Shown here: piece by piece, positions 25,361-34,600 of the stretch
Layout of the letters: every line of letters starts with the position of its first letter
How positions within the stretch are numbered: position 1 is the first letter of the stretch
DNA from: Acrocarpospora phusangensis
Lineage (GTDB): Bacteria; Actinomycetota; Actinomycetes; Streptosporangiales; Streptosporangiaceae
Length of the DNA stretch: 64,000 bases
Reading direction: 5' to 3'
Assembly (NCBI RefSeq): GCF_016862995.1
Contig: NZ_BOOA01000027.1
Span: 1 to 64,000, forward strand
Position numbers and translations under genes: made by a program
Notes under the pieces: generated by a model
Seen by the model: only the letters and a program-made list of their open reading frames with translations
What the model was told of the DNA's origin: nothing
Database searches by the model: none

Positions 25361-25843
25361 GCGGCATGCGCGTCGGCGTCCTCATCCTCCCGGAGCATCG
25401 CTGGCCGGAGGCCGGCGAACTCTGGCGGCGGGCCGAACTGCTGGGATTCGACCATGCCTGGACCTATGACCACCTGTCCTGGCAGCGCCTGCGCGACCGG
25501 ACGTGGTTCGCCGCACTGCCGACGCTCACCGCCGCCGCAGGAAGATCCCCGCAAGTGCCTCGCCGCGTTCGAGCAGCAGGTCGATCGCCTCGGAGAGGCG
25601 TGCGTCGCGGAAGGCCGCGAGCCGGACGACATCCACCGGGTCCTGCTCACCGGAGTCACCCCCGAACGGCCGCTCGCGTCCGTCCAGGCTTTCAGGGACT
25701 TCGCGGGCCGTTACGCGGAGGCGGGCGCGACGGACCTGATCCTGCACTGGCCCCGCCCCGACGAACCGTACGAGGCCGACCCGGCCGTTTTCGAACGCAT
25801 CGCCACCGCGGCCCTCGCTGACGTCCAGGCAGGCCGCTTCTAG
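25357..25843 (+). pseudogene. broken F420/FMN luciferase-like (LLM) oxidoreductase
   Basis: Two pieces of one LLM-class oxidoreductase in different frames. The first piece starts at GTG 25,357 or ATG 25,366 (MRVGVLILPEHRWPEAGEL) and reads through GFDHAWTYDHLSW and WFAALPTLTAAA, a typical N terminus of about 60 residues. Near 25,541-25,548 homology jumps to the C-terminal part in another frame (CLAAFEQQVDRLGEACVAEG ... LILHWPRPDEPYE ... ALADVQAGRF), ending at TAG 25,841-25,843. About 150 middle residues, including most of the cofactor-binding barrel, are missing. This is a deletion with a frameshift, so no active enzyme is expected. It was probably once a tailoring oxidoreductase of the cluster, since its start overlaps the A-domain stop. 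Confidence 0.85.
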
Positions 25844-25856
25844 AGTCTGGAGGGGC

Positions 25857-26675
25857 ATGCCATTCGCAGCGGTGAACGGGGTCCGCCTCGGCTACGAGAT
25901 CCACGGGACGGGCGAGCCGATCGTCCTGGTGATGGGCGCCGGCGCGGGCGGCGCGGTCTGGCGCATCCACCAGGTGCCCGCCCTCGTCTCGGCGGGATAC
26001 CAGGCCCTGACATTCGACAATCGCGGCTTGCCGGAGAATGGTCCGAACCCGGGCGATTTCGGCATCGACGACATGGTGAGCGACACGATCGCCCTGATAG
26101 AGCAACTCGGGTGGGCGCCGTGCCGGGCCGTGGGACTCTCCCTCGGATCCATGATCCTCCAGGAGGTCGCGCTGGCCAGGCCCGACCTGCTCTCCCACTG
26201 CGTGCTCCTCGCCACCCGGGGCCGCACGGACGCGTTCCGCGCCGCCTTGATCGCCGCCGAGACCGACCTGCTGGATCGCCACCTGGAGGTCCCCGGTCCC
26301 ATGGCCGCGGTGCTCAGCGGCGTGCTCAATCTGTCCCCCGCCACCCTCGACCACGACCAGCGCGTACGCGACTGGCTCGGCCTGTTCGAAATGTCGCCGC
26401 GGCAGGCCGGTCCGGGAATCCGCGCGCAGTACCAGGCGTGCCTGATCCCCGATCGCCTGGAGGCGCTGGCGAAGGTGAGCGTGCCCACCATGGTCGTCGC
26501 CTTCGAGCACGACCGGCTGACCCCACCGCATCTGGGACGCGAGGTCGCGGACGCGATCCCCGGCTGCCTGTATCGCGAACTCCCCGGTTGCGGCCACTTC
26601 GCACATCTGGAGCAGCCCGCACTGGTCAACGCCGAGATCCTCCGCTTCTTCGCCGATCCCTTACCTGGCGCGTAA
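25857..26675 (+). CDS. alpha/beta hydrolase
   Basis: A 272-aa alpha/beta hydrolase. The oxyanion-hole region is LVMGAGAGGAVW, the nucleophile elbow GLSLGSM, the acid in AFEHDRLTPP and the His in GCGHFAHLE. GGAGGGG precedes the ATG by about 5 bases. It is the last gene on the + strand before a convergent gene, so it probably closes the NRPS cluster. It belongs to the haloperoxidase/esterase-like branch rather than the NRPS thioesterases. It could hydrolyse or release an ester or thioester product or serve self-protection; nothing in the sequence decides. Confidence 0.9.
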   Translation: MPFAAVNGVRLGYEIHGTGEPIVLVMGAGAGGAVWRIHQVPALVSAGYQALTFDNRGLPENGPNPGDFGIDDMVSDTIALIEQLGWAPCRAVGLSLGSMILQEVALARPDLLSHCVLLATRGRTDAFRAALIAAETDLLDRHLEVPGPMAAVLSGVLNLSPATLDHDQRVRDWLGLFEMSPRQAGPGIRAQYQACLIPDRLEALAKVSVPTMVVAFEHDRLTPPHLGREVADAIPGCLYRELPGCGHFAHLEQPALVNAEILRFFADPLPGA

Positions 26676-26751
26676 TCGCGCTTCCTCTCCCAGGGTCGGC
26701 ATCCTTCACATGTCGCAACATCAGCAGCGCCCCAGGACCTGAGCCACACGC

Positions 26752-27774
26752 TTACGTGGTGGAATGTCCGGTGCGGGCCTCGGCGCGGCCTTCGTCGCGG
26801 GCGCGGGCGAGCAGTGCCGCGAGGCGTCGCCTGCGTAGCCGGGTGACGGTCCGGAAGGAGAAGTAGAGGAGTCCGAGGACGGCGATGAGGGCCAGTTGCG
26901 GCCAGGGCAGGGTCCAGACGGTCACGTCGGCGGAGGTTCGCTCGATCATCGCGCCGGACGGGGAGGCGGCCTGGATGGACGGCGACACGGTGACGCTGGT
27001 GCTGAGGGGTCCCAGCGCCCACACGCCTCCGATGCGCGCCTCGATCTCCCTGTCGCCGCCCGGATAGATCTCCTCGACATCGGCCCGGCCGCCCTGTTCG
27101 GCCAGGCCGCCCAGTCCGGATACGGTCACCTGGCCGGCGCCGGTCACCCCGACGTTGCCCTTGTTGGTGGCGGTGTACCTGACCACGACGGTGCCGGACG
27201 AGAAGGGGTTCCACGGCTGTTCGTACGTGGCGGTGAGGCCGTCGACCGCGACCGACGCCTTCATGACGCCCTTGGCGCGCATGACGACCCGGAATCCCAC
27301 GCGGCTCTCGACGGCGACCGTGCCCCGGGTGCTGGTGACCGACGCCGCGATGCCGGCCGGATGGTCGCCGGGGGTGGCGTCCTCGGGCACGGAGATGGTG
27401 AACGGCACCACCTTCGTCTCCTTGGGCCCGACGGCGACCTCGTTCTGGACGGTGATCCAGGTGCCGCCGTCCACCGAGGCGCGGTCGGACTGGAGCATGT
27501 TGAAGCGGCCCTTGTCGGTGAGGTAGCCGTCGGCGGCCTTCAGCGTGAAGACGGCGGCGCCGTCGCTGAAGTTCCGTACGGCCAGGTGCTCGGTGACGCT
27601 CTGCCCCGGGTCGAGGGCGAGCTCGATCCACCGGCGCCCGTCCGGGCCCTGCTCGTCGGCCGGCTGGACCGACCAGGTGAGGGTCGGCTTGGCCGGTTCC
27701 GCCGCCGCGGGGGCGGGCGCGATCGGCACGGCGATGAGAACGGCCGCGAGCACGGCGAGCAGGTTTCGGATCAT
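26752..27774 (-). CDS. DUF916-like membrane-anchored surface protein (WxL-system partner)
   Basis: A 340-aa exported protein. It has a signal peptide (MIRNLLAVLAAVLIAVPIAP, cleaved near AAAEPAKP). A beta-rich ectodomain resembles the DUF916/WxL-interacting family (LDPGQSVTEHLAVRNFSDGA, PFTISVPEDATPGDHPAGI). A C-terminal membrane helix (LPWPQLALIAVLGLLYFSF) is followed by a basic cytoplasmic tail. The ATG at 27,774 has GGAGGAG just upstream. The gene before it encodes a small secreted protein, the order seen for WxL/DUF916 pairs in Firmicutes. It probably displays or anchors its partner at the cell surface. The family match is by eye and moderately sure. Confidence 0.75.
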   Translation of the reverse strand: MIRNLLAVLAAVLIAVPIAPAPAAAEPAKPTLTWSVQPADEQGPDGRRWIELALDPGQSVTEHLAVRNFSDGAAVFTLKAADGYLTDKGRFNMLQSDRASVDGGTWITVQNEVAVGPKETKVVPFTISVPEDATPGDHPAGIAASVTSTRGTVAVESRVGFRVVMRAKGVMKASVAVDGLTATYEQPWNPFSSGTVVVRYTATNKGNVGVTGAGQVTVSGLGGLAEQGGRADVEEIYPGGDREIEARIGGVWALGPLSTSVTVSPSIQAASPSGAMIERTSADVTVWTLPWPQLALIAVLGLLYFSFRTVTRLRRRRLAALLARARDEGRAEARTGHSTT

Positions 27775-27790
27775 GGCGAGCTCCTCCGAG

Positions 27791-27814
27791 GGGGGCCGCC
27801 CGGAGGCGGCCCCC
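27791..27814 (-). terminator. hairpin between the WxL-like and DUF916-like genes
   Basis: A perfect 10-bp stem, GGGGGCCGCC / GGCGGCCCCC, with a 4-base loop. It lies between the stop at 27,825 and the next start at 27,774. There is no U-tract, as is common in actinomycetes. Because it sits inside a 50-base gap between co-oriented genes, it may act as a partial terminator that makes the small surface protein more abundant than the membrane partner. Confidence 0.65.
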
Positions 27815-27824
27815 ACGTCATGCC

Positions 27825-28445
27825 TTATTCGAACAGGGACAGGGTCAGCGTCGAGGAGTACGAGCCCGCCGCGACATCGGCCGGGGTGCGCAGGAACAGG
27901 TCGGCGTTGACGGTGTAGGCGCCACCGGTGACGGCGCCGGAGTCGAAGGTCGAGGCCAGCAGCTCCTGATCCACCAGGCCGACGTTGTTGCCCGGCTGGG
28001 TCGGCTCGTCCAGGACGGTCACCACTTCCTCGCCCTCGGCGACCAGGCCGGTCTCACCGCCGTCGATGAGGTGCGGCTTCCAGCCGAGGTGACCGGCGGT
28101 GATGGGCGCCTGGCCGGCGTCGCCGGTGAAGGCGGTCGCGTTGCCGAGCACGGCCCAGGCGGCACCGGCGGGCACCTCCTCCAGCGTCCGGGTGTCGGTC
28201 ACCGTCACCGTCGGCAGCGTGCCCAGGAACTGGCGGTTCTCCAGGGTCGAGCCGTCCTCGGCCAGCGCGACCGAGTTGGCGGCGACCGAGAGGGCGAGCA
28301 CGCCCGGCTCCCTGATCTCCTCGATGTCGACCGTCACCTGGACGTCGGAGCTGTCACCGGGGTCGGCCAGGGCGGGCGTCTGGAACGCCACGGACGCGGT
28401 GAGGGCCGCTGCCGCCGCGAACAGCCACTTCTGGTTGGTTCTCAT
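27825..28445 (-). CDS. secreted WxL-like surface protein
   Basis: A 206-aa exported protein with a clear signal peptide (MRTNQKWLFAAAAALTASVA, cleaved near PALADPGDSS). The mature part is acidic, cysteine-free and beta-strand rich. Features include a W-x-V element (GAAWAVLGNATAFTGD), GGAYTVNADLFLRTPADVAAG and a C terminus YSSTLTLSLFE, which recall WxL surface domains. It directly precedes the DUF916-like gene and follows the GH43-type gene on the same strand. A cell-surface role with that partner is inferred; no enzymatic motif is visible. Confidence 0.7.
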   Translation of the reverse strand: MRTNQKWLFAAAAALTASVAFQTPALADPGDSSDVQVTVDIEEIREPGVLALSVAANSVALAEDGSTLENRQFLGTLPTVTVTDTRTLEEVPAGAAWAVLGNATAFTGDAGQAPITAGHLGWKPHLIDGGETGLVAEGEEVVTVLDEPTQPGNNVGLVDQELLASTFDSGAVTGGAYTVNADLFLRTPADVAAGSYSSTLTLSLFE

Positions 28446-28476
28446 GGATTACTCCGCTTTCTTTGGGGGGTTGTGA

Positions 28477-31400
28477 TCAGGAACAGGAGATGGCTGGATG
28501 TGCGGCGGTGCGGTCCGTCGTCGTCTCCTCGCCGGCCACGGTGCCGCTGGCGCGCACGGTCACCGAGCCCGCCGCGATCGAGGCCGCCCTGGTGGCGAAC
28601 GACTGGTAGGCGTTGGCGCCCGATGCGACGCCCGGGAAGGACCGCTCGCCGTACGCGGTCTCCACGGCGATGTCCGCCGGCCCGTCGTGGTTGTTGCGCA
28701 CCTGTACGGCCAGGTACGCCTTGCCCGCCAGGCATCGCGGCTGGGCCGTGACCGTGACGGGGATCTCGGCGGGCTCCTCCGGAGCCGGTTCCTGGGCGAA
28801 GACCCGCCACTCCGTGATCGCGACCGCGGAGTAGGTGGTGCCGTTGCCGTTGGCCCGGACGGTGGCCCGTACCCGGGAGGTGGTGACCGGGTCGAAGGTG
28901 ACGCTGTTGAACGCGGTCGTGCTCGTGCCGTACGGCGAGGCGCCGGTCACGTCACGCCAGGCCGAGGCCGCCTCGTCCCAGTACTGGAGCACCCACCCGT
29001 CGGGCTGGGCGACGCCGTCGCCGGTGCCCTGGTTGGAGTCCCGCCAGAACTTCAGCTCCGAGGAGATGATCCGTACCGGGCGGGACCAGTCGTACTGGAC
29101 CCACTGGGTGGCCGGGCGGGTGCCGGACCAGGTGCCCCAGATCTGGGCCTGGCTCGGGTTGGCCGGGTCGGAATTGTCGTTGAGCGCGGTGACGCTGTTC
29201 CAGCCCGCCGTGTAGGAGGCGGTGGGCGTGCCGATCGGCGCGATGTTGCCGTTGAGCGGCGCGGACAGGTCCGCCGGGATGACGACCGTCTTGGCGGTCT
29301 CCAGGTTCCCCGCCTTGTCGATCGCCCGGTACGACACCGTGTGCCGGTTCGCGTCGGGCGCCGTGACGACGCCGCCCGCGTACGGGGTCCACGGGCCGGT
29401 GCCGATGGCGTACTCGATGCCGGCCACGCCGGAGGTGGCGTCGGCGGCGAGCACCTTGACCGTCCGGTCGGCGGCGTTGAGGGTGCCCGCGCTGATCGGC
29501 GCCGTGGCGTCGATCTTCACGGCGAGGGTCGCGGGCTCCGAGACGTTGCCGGCGCGGTCGGTCGCGGTGGCGGTGACCGTGTGCTGGCCGTCGCCGGTGA
29601 CGTCCACGTCGGCCTGCCGGGTGTCCTGGGTGACGACCGGCTGGCCGTCGTCCACCCGCGCCCGGATGGTCATCCGGCCGCCCCGGTCGTCGACGCCGGC
29701 GGCGCGCACCCGCACCGCCGAGCGGTACCAGCCGGCGCTGCCCGCGCTGCCGCTCGGGGTGAGCGTCAGCGTCGGCGCGGTCTCGTCGCCTTCGGTGTCG
29801 TCCGGCGAGAGGACCGTGACCTGCGCGGAGATCCGGGCGGCGGCGTAACCGAGCACCGTCCCCTGAATGGCGACCGTGCCGGGCTGGGCGACCTGCCCGG
29901 CGGTGAGCGGGTCCCAGAAGACGGGGATCCGCAGGGTCTCGCCGCCGAAGGCGACGCCGACGGTGCCGGGCAGCTCCTGCTCGCCCACCTCGACGGTGAT
30001 GGCCGGCGGGGTGACGGACTCGGGCTGCACGGCGAGGATCTTCCACTCCTCGACCGCCACCGCCGAGTAGGTGCTGCCGTTGGTGGAGGCGTCGAACACC
30101 GCGCGGACCTGGGTGGTGGTGACCGGGTCGAACGTGGTGTTCTGGAATCCCTGTGTGCCGGTCGGGTAGCCGCTCGGGTTCGGCACGTCGGCCCACTGGC
30201 CGGTGTCCAGGTTCCAGTACTGGACGCGCCAGCGGGCGGGCGCCGCGACGCCCACGCCGCTTCCCTGCGGCTGGTCGTTCCAGAACTCGATCTGCGAACC
30301 GGAGATCCGCATCGGCTGGTCCCAGGTGTACTGCGCCCACTGCTGCGGGGGGTTGCTGCCGGTCCAGGTGCCCCACATGTCCGGCGGCAGCGGGTTGGAC
30401 CGGACGATCTCGTCGTTGAGCGCCTTGATCCAGTACTGGGTGGGCACCGGCTCGTTGGAGACGGTGGCCTTCGCCTCCTGCGCGATGTTCGCCCGGGGGG
30501 TGAGGTCGCGGCCCTTGACCGGCGTGGGCGTGACGAGCTTGATCCGGGGCGGGGTCTGCGTGTCGTCCCACTCCACCCGGTCGATCGCCACCGAACGGCG
30601 GAAGTGCCCGCCGCCGACCGCGTCGGCCGTGTGGTACGCGAGGTACCACTTGCCGTTGAACTCCAGGATGCCCGGGTGGCTGGTGGTCGAGGAGACCGGC
30701 CGGAGCATGGTGCCCCGGTAGGTCCACGGCCCGGCCGGCGAGGAGGCCGTGGCGTACGCGATGCAGGCGTGGTAGTTCGCCGGGGTGCACTGCGAGGTCG
30801 GGCCGGCGTTGTTCCCGGCGTACGCCATGTAGTAGGCGCCGTTGCGTTTGAAGACCCAGGGCGCCTCGAAGTAGCCGGTCAGGCCGGTGACGGAGCGCTG
30901 GGTGCCGATCGGCGTCTTCATGTCCTGCTGGTACTCGAGCATCCGCAGCTGCCCGAAGGTGCCCCACCAGACGTACACCCGCTGATTGGGGGCCTCGCCG
31001 TCGATCAGGATGGTCGGGTCGATGTTCTGGATGTTGTTGGTGGTGGGCACCCGCTGGGAGATCAGCGGCCCGCCCACGTAGTCGGTCCACGGGCCGGTCG
31101 GGTCGGTGGCGACGGCCAGGCCGATGGCGAACCTGTCGGACGCGGTGCTGTCGCGCTCACTGACCGGGACGTACCAGTAGTAGCGCCCGTCGACGCCCTG
31201 GATCATCTGGCCCGCGTACGCGCGCCCCGGGGTGGCCCAGGAGAAGACCTGCTCGGGGCGCATCAGCGACGGGTAGTGGGTCCACTGACCGGCTTCGACG
31301 TCCGAGGTCCTGAACGCGCCCCACTCGTTCATGATGAAGTCGTTCTGGGACGGCCCGGCCTGGTCGTGGCCGGTGTAGATGAAGAGCTCGTCGCGGCCGC

Positions 31401-31635
31401 TGCTGTTGCCTGGGGCGCCGGCCGGGATGACGACCGGGGCCGGGTCGGCCGAATAGTAGCTGCCGTCGGCGAGGATCGGGTTGCGGGTGCTGGTGAAGGT
31501 GACGGAGTCGGCGGCGTGAGCCGCTGTGGGAACCCCCACCAGGCAGAGGGCCGCGATCTGGGCGGCCGCCACGGCGAGGGTTCTGCGTAACCGGGGAGGC
31601 GATGAGGCGGAGGGACGCCTCACGGCGATCTTCAA
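28477..31635 (-). CDS. secreted GH43-type glycosidase with two F5/8C-like domains and shared C-terminal module
   Basis: A 1052-aa exported enzyme with TTG start (AAGGA upstream; GTG 31,623 is an alternative) and signal peptide to about AAHAADS. The five-bladed GH43-like catalytic domain (about 45-395) shows the general base region SADPAPVVI, the pKa-tuning Asp in NIDPTILIDG and the acid Glu in FEAPWVFKRNGAYYMAYAG. Next come a discoidin-like domain (about 405-545), an Ig-like domain, a second Ig-like part, an OmpL47-type segment (IEYAIGTGPWTPYAGG) and a second discoidin-like domain (about 805-945). The last 95 residues match the tails of the enzymes at 31,698 and 40,103. Arabinan- or xylan-type side chains are likely substrates, given the GH127 neighbours. 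Confidence 0.85.
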   Translation of the reverse strand: MKIAVRRPSASSPPRLRRTLAVAAAQIAALCLVGVPTAAHAADSVTFTSTRNPILADGSYYSADPAPVVIPAGAPGNSSGRDELFIYTGHDQAGPSQNDFIMNEWGAFRTSDVEAGQWTHYPSLMRPEQVFSWATPGRAYAGQMIQGVDGRYYWYVPVSERDSTASDRFAIGLAVATDPTGPWTDYVGGPLISQRVPTTNNIQNIDPTILIDGEAPNQRVYVWWGTFGQLRMLEYQQDMKTPIGTQRSVTGLTGYFEAPWVFKRNGAYYMAYAGNNAGPTSQCTPANYHACIAYATASSPAGPWTYRGTMLRPVSSTTSHPGILEFNGKWYLAYHTADAVGGGHFRRSVAIDRVEWDDTQTPPRIKLVTPTPVKGRDLTPRANIAQEAKATVSNEPVPTQYWIKALNDEIVRSNPLPPDMWGTWTGSNPPQQWAQYTWDQPMRISGSQIEFWNDQPQGSGVGVAAPARWRVQYWNLDTGQWADVPNPSGYPTGTQGFQNTTFDPVTTTQVRAVFDASTNGSTYSAVAVEEWKILAVQPESVTPPAITVEVGEQELPGTVGVAFGGETLRIPVFWDPLTAGQVAQPGTVAIQGTVLGYAAARISAQVTVLSPDDTEGDETAPTLTLTPSGSAGSAGWYRSAVRVRAAGVDDRGGRMTIRARVDDGQPVVTQDTRQADVDVTGDGQHTVTATATDRAGNVSEPATLAVKIDATAPISAGTLNAADRTVKVLAADATSGVAGIEYAIGTGPWTPYAGGVVTAPDANRHTVSYRAIDKAGNLETAKTVVIPADLSAPLNGNIAPIGTPTASYTAGWNSVTALNDNSDPANPSQAQIWGTWSGTRPATQWVQYDWSRPVRIISSELKFWRDSNQGTGDGVAQPDGWVLQYWDEAASAWRDVTGASPYGTSTTAFNSVTFDPVTTSRVRATVRANGNGTTYSAVAITEWRVFAQEPAPEEPAEIPVTVTAQPRCLAGKAYLAVQVRNNHDGPADIAVETAYGERSFPGVASGANAYQSFATRAASIAAGSVTVRASGTVAGEETTTDRTAAHPAISCS

Positions 31636-31660
31636 GGTGCGTCCTTACTCTCGGCTGGGG

Positions 31661-31689
31661 GGTGGCGGCGCCACGGGGACGCCGCCACC
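31661..31689 (-). terminator. strong hairpin between the two large glycosidase genes
   Basis: A perfect 10-bp stem, GGTGGCGGCG / CGCCGCCACC, around a 9-base loop. It starts 9 bases beyond the stop of the upstream gene (stop at 31,698-31,700) and lies 26 bases before the start of the GH43-type gene. With only 62 bases between the genes it could terminate most transcription or tune the ratio of the two enzymes. No U-tract is present. Confidence 0.7.
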
Positions 31690-31697
31690 GGGGGGTG

Positions 31698-34600
31698 CTA
31701 GCCGCAGTTGATCGCGCTGTACGGCGCGTCCGCCGGCACGGTCACCGGCACGCCGTCGACGGTTCCGGTGACCTTCACCGTCGCCGTTCCGGCCGGGATC
31801 GACTTGGCGCGGGTGTTGAACGCCTGGTAGGCGAACTTGCCGGGCGCCACGTTGGCCACCGTGCGGGAGCCGTACGGCGTGACGAGCTCGATCGTGAGCG
31901 GCACGTCGTCGTCGTTGCGGACGTTGAGGGAGACGTAGGCGTTCGTGCCGGTGCACTGGCTGCGCGTCTGCACGGCCGTCTCCCAGATGGGGCCGCCCTC
32001 GCCCACGGTGAGCGTCAGCGTGGTCCGGGTGGTGCCGGCCTCGCTCACGTAGTCGGGCAGGATCAGGTCGCCGATGATGGTGTAGGTGCCGTCGGTGTTG
32101 ACGATGTCGGGGTTGAACCGCCAGTTCACGCCGATGGCCTGGTTGTCCCGGGAGCCGTCGTTGTAGGAGACCTCCACCTTGGTGGGCAGGTGGGGGAGTT
32201 CGCCCACGTCCACGTGCTGCTCGAAGGACTGCGCGCCCTGGATCGAGATGCCGTCATCGGACATCTCTGGCCGGACGTAGACGCGGGCTTCGGCGATCAG
32301 GCCGTAGCCGTCGTTGGTGCCGTAGACCACGAACGGTTCCACGTTCGTCTCGGCGACCATGTCCGGCGTGATCGGCTGCCAGGTGAAGGCGACGGTTCCC
32401 CGCGCGCCGCTGGCGTAGACCGCGTCCAGCGTGGACGGCAGGGCGGGCACCATGCCGACGCCGGTCCGGATGAGCACCGGCGAGGCCACCGAGTCGACGG
32501 TCTCGCCGTTGGCGCGCCACCGCAGCACGCCGGTGCCGGCGCCGCCGGTCATCAGGCCCCAGATCCGGATCCGGATCCGGCTGGTGGTCACCGGCTCGAA
32601 ATTGAAGCGGTTGTAGGTGTTGGTGGCCAGGCCGTTCGCGTACGTCGAGCCCTGGAGCGTGACCGGCGTCCAGGTGGTGCCGTCCGCCGAGGTCTCGATG
32701 GCGTACGTGGTGGCCGTGGGGCGGCGGGTGCCGCCGTTGTCGTCGTACCAGTAGATGTCGGTCGAGGAGAGCCGCACCGGCGAGTTCCAGCTGTACTGGA
32801 TCCACGCCTCCGTGGCCGGGCTGGTGCCGTTGCGGGTCTGGCCCCAGTTGCCCCAGCCGTTCCCGGAGCCGGGGTTCGAGCTGCTCGGCGTGGTGGCCTC
32901 GTTGACCCGCGAGTGGTTCTCCCACGACGCGGTGCCGGTGGTGGTGATGGTCGCGGTGGAGCCGAACTCCGCCACGACGTCCTTCTTGGCGAGCGTCACC
33001 GACACGGTGGCCGTGGACCGCTTCTCGCCGTCGTCGGCGAAGAACCGGAACACGTAGTCACCGGCGACCGTGCCGGTCACCCGGGTCGACAGCGCCTTGG
33101 CATCGGCGTAGATGACGCCCGCGCCCTGCGGAGCGGAGACGGTCTCCCAGCCGAAGGTCAGCTCGTCGTCGTACGGGATGCCGTCGTCGGTCGCGGTGCC
33201 GACCAGCCGGGTGGACAGGTTGCCGTCCGCCGAGGCGTCGCGGGTGGCGGTGACGGCGGGCGCCTGGTTGCTGACGTCCGGCACGTCCCGGCCCGAGTCG
33301 AACACCTGGATCTCGGAGATCGCGGTGAAGAAGGTCGGGTTGTTGGTGAAGGCGATGCGCACCTTGTCCGTGGACACGCCGTCGAAGAGCGCCTCGTTGA
33401 ACTTCGCGGAGGGCACCGAGGGGTTCTTGAACTGGCCCGGTACCTCCTTCCAGCCGCCGCTGCCGTTCGGCACCTGGACCCACCAGCGGGCGGGCTCGCG
33501 GTAGCCGCCGGCCTGGCGGTCGCTGACGAAGAACACCTTCACGTTGTCGAAGGACTTGGCCGAGCCCAGGTCGAGCTCGACGTAGCCGTTCTTGTCGGTG
33601 GCGCCGTAGTTGCCCCAGTAGGGTTCGTTGGCGGTGACGCCGTCGGTCACGGCCGCCAGGGCCACGGGCTGCTCGGTCTCCTTGATGGCGCCGGGCGTGT
33701 AGTTCATCGAGGTGGTGCTCCACCCGGGCGTGTGGAACTGCCGCCACGGGGCCGGCCGGGTGCCCTGCTGGGTGTGGGACGAGGCCAGGGTGGCGCCGTT
33801 CGCCAGGTTCTGCCCGTCCTCGGTGAGGTCGATGCCGGCCGTCTTGAGGTAGCCGACGACGCGGTCGTCCTGGATCGGGGTGTCCACCGCGGTCGGGAAG
33901 TCGCTCCCGGCGGCGGCGGTGAAGGTGACGGTCAGCCCGTTCTCGGCCTGGACCTGGTTGGTCTCCGGGTCGTAGGTGATCTTGCCGAGCTGGTCGGTGC
34001 TGACCTTCTTCTCACCGTTCAGGAACAGGCTGTAGCCGGCGCCCAGGCCGTACTCGCTGCCGTCGGGGTCCCAGACGATGGTGACGTCCTGCCCGTGGTA
34101 GCGCAGGTTGTTGACCATGAAGTGGTCGTAGCCGAACTTGATCGGCCACAGCTCGATCTTGTCGTCGGAGCGCGGCTGGATGCCGCCCATGTCCTCGACG
34201 AAGATGTAGTTCATGTTCCCGAGCATCACGTGGTTCGGGTTGTTCCGGTTGTACGTCTTCGCGGTCGCGTTCCAGTTGGAGTAGTACTCCGACTGGTTGG
34301 GAACGCGCAGGTCGGCGCCCGGGTAGATGCTCCAGGCCATCCAGTCGAGCAGCCGCTTGGCGTACGCCGGGGTGACGTACTTGCCCTGCGGGTCGTAGTG
34401 GCGCAGCGCCGACCGCACCCCGCGGTACTGCACGGTGAAGTTGATGTTGGAGAAGTTGTTGGAGCCGCCGACCCCGTAGGCCGTCCGGTCGTACTGGTTG
34501 GCGGTGTAGAACGGGAAGATCGGGAAGTTGTCGCCGTAGGTCAGGAACCGGAAACCGTCGACGTAGGTCTGCCACTGGTCGAACGGGATGAGGTTTTCGG

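Noticed and set aside
26676-26751. A terminator for the NRPS cluster in the convergent gap
   Set aside because: Only a weak CCAC/GTGG stem is visible; not strong enough to list.
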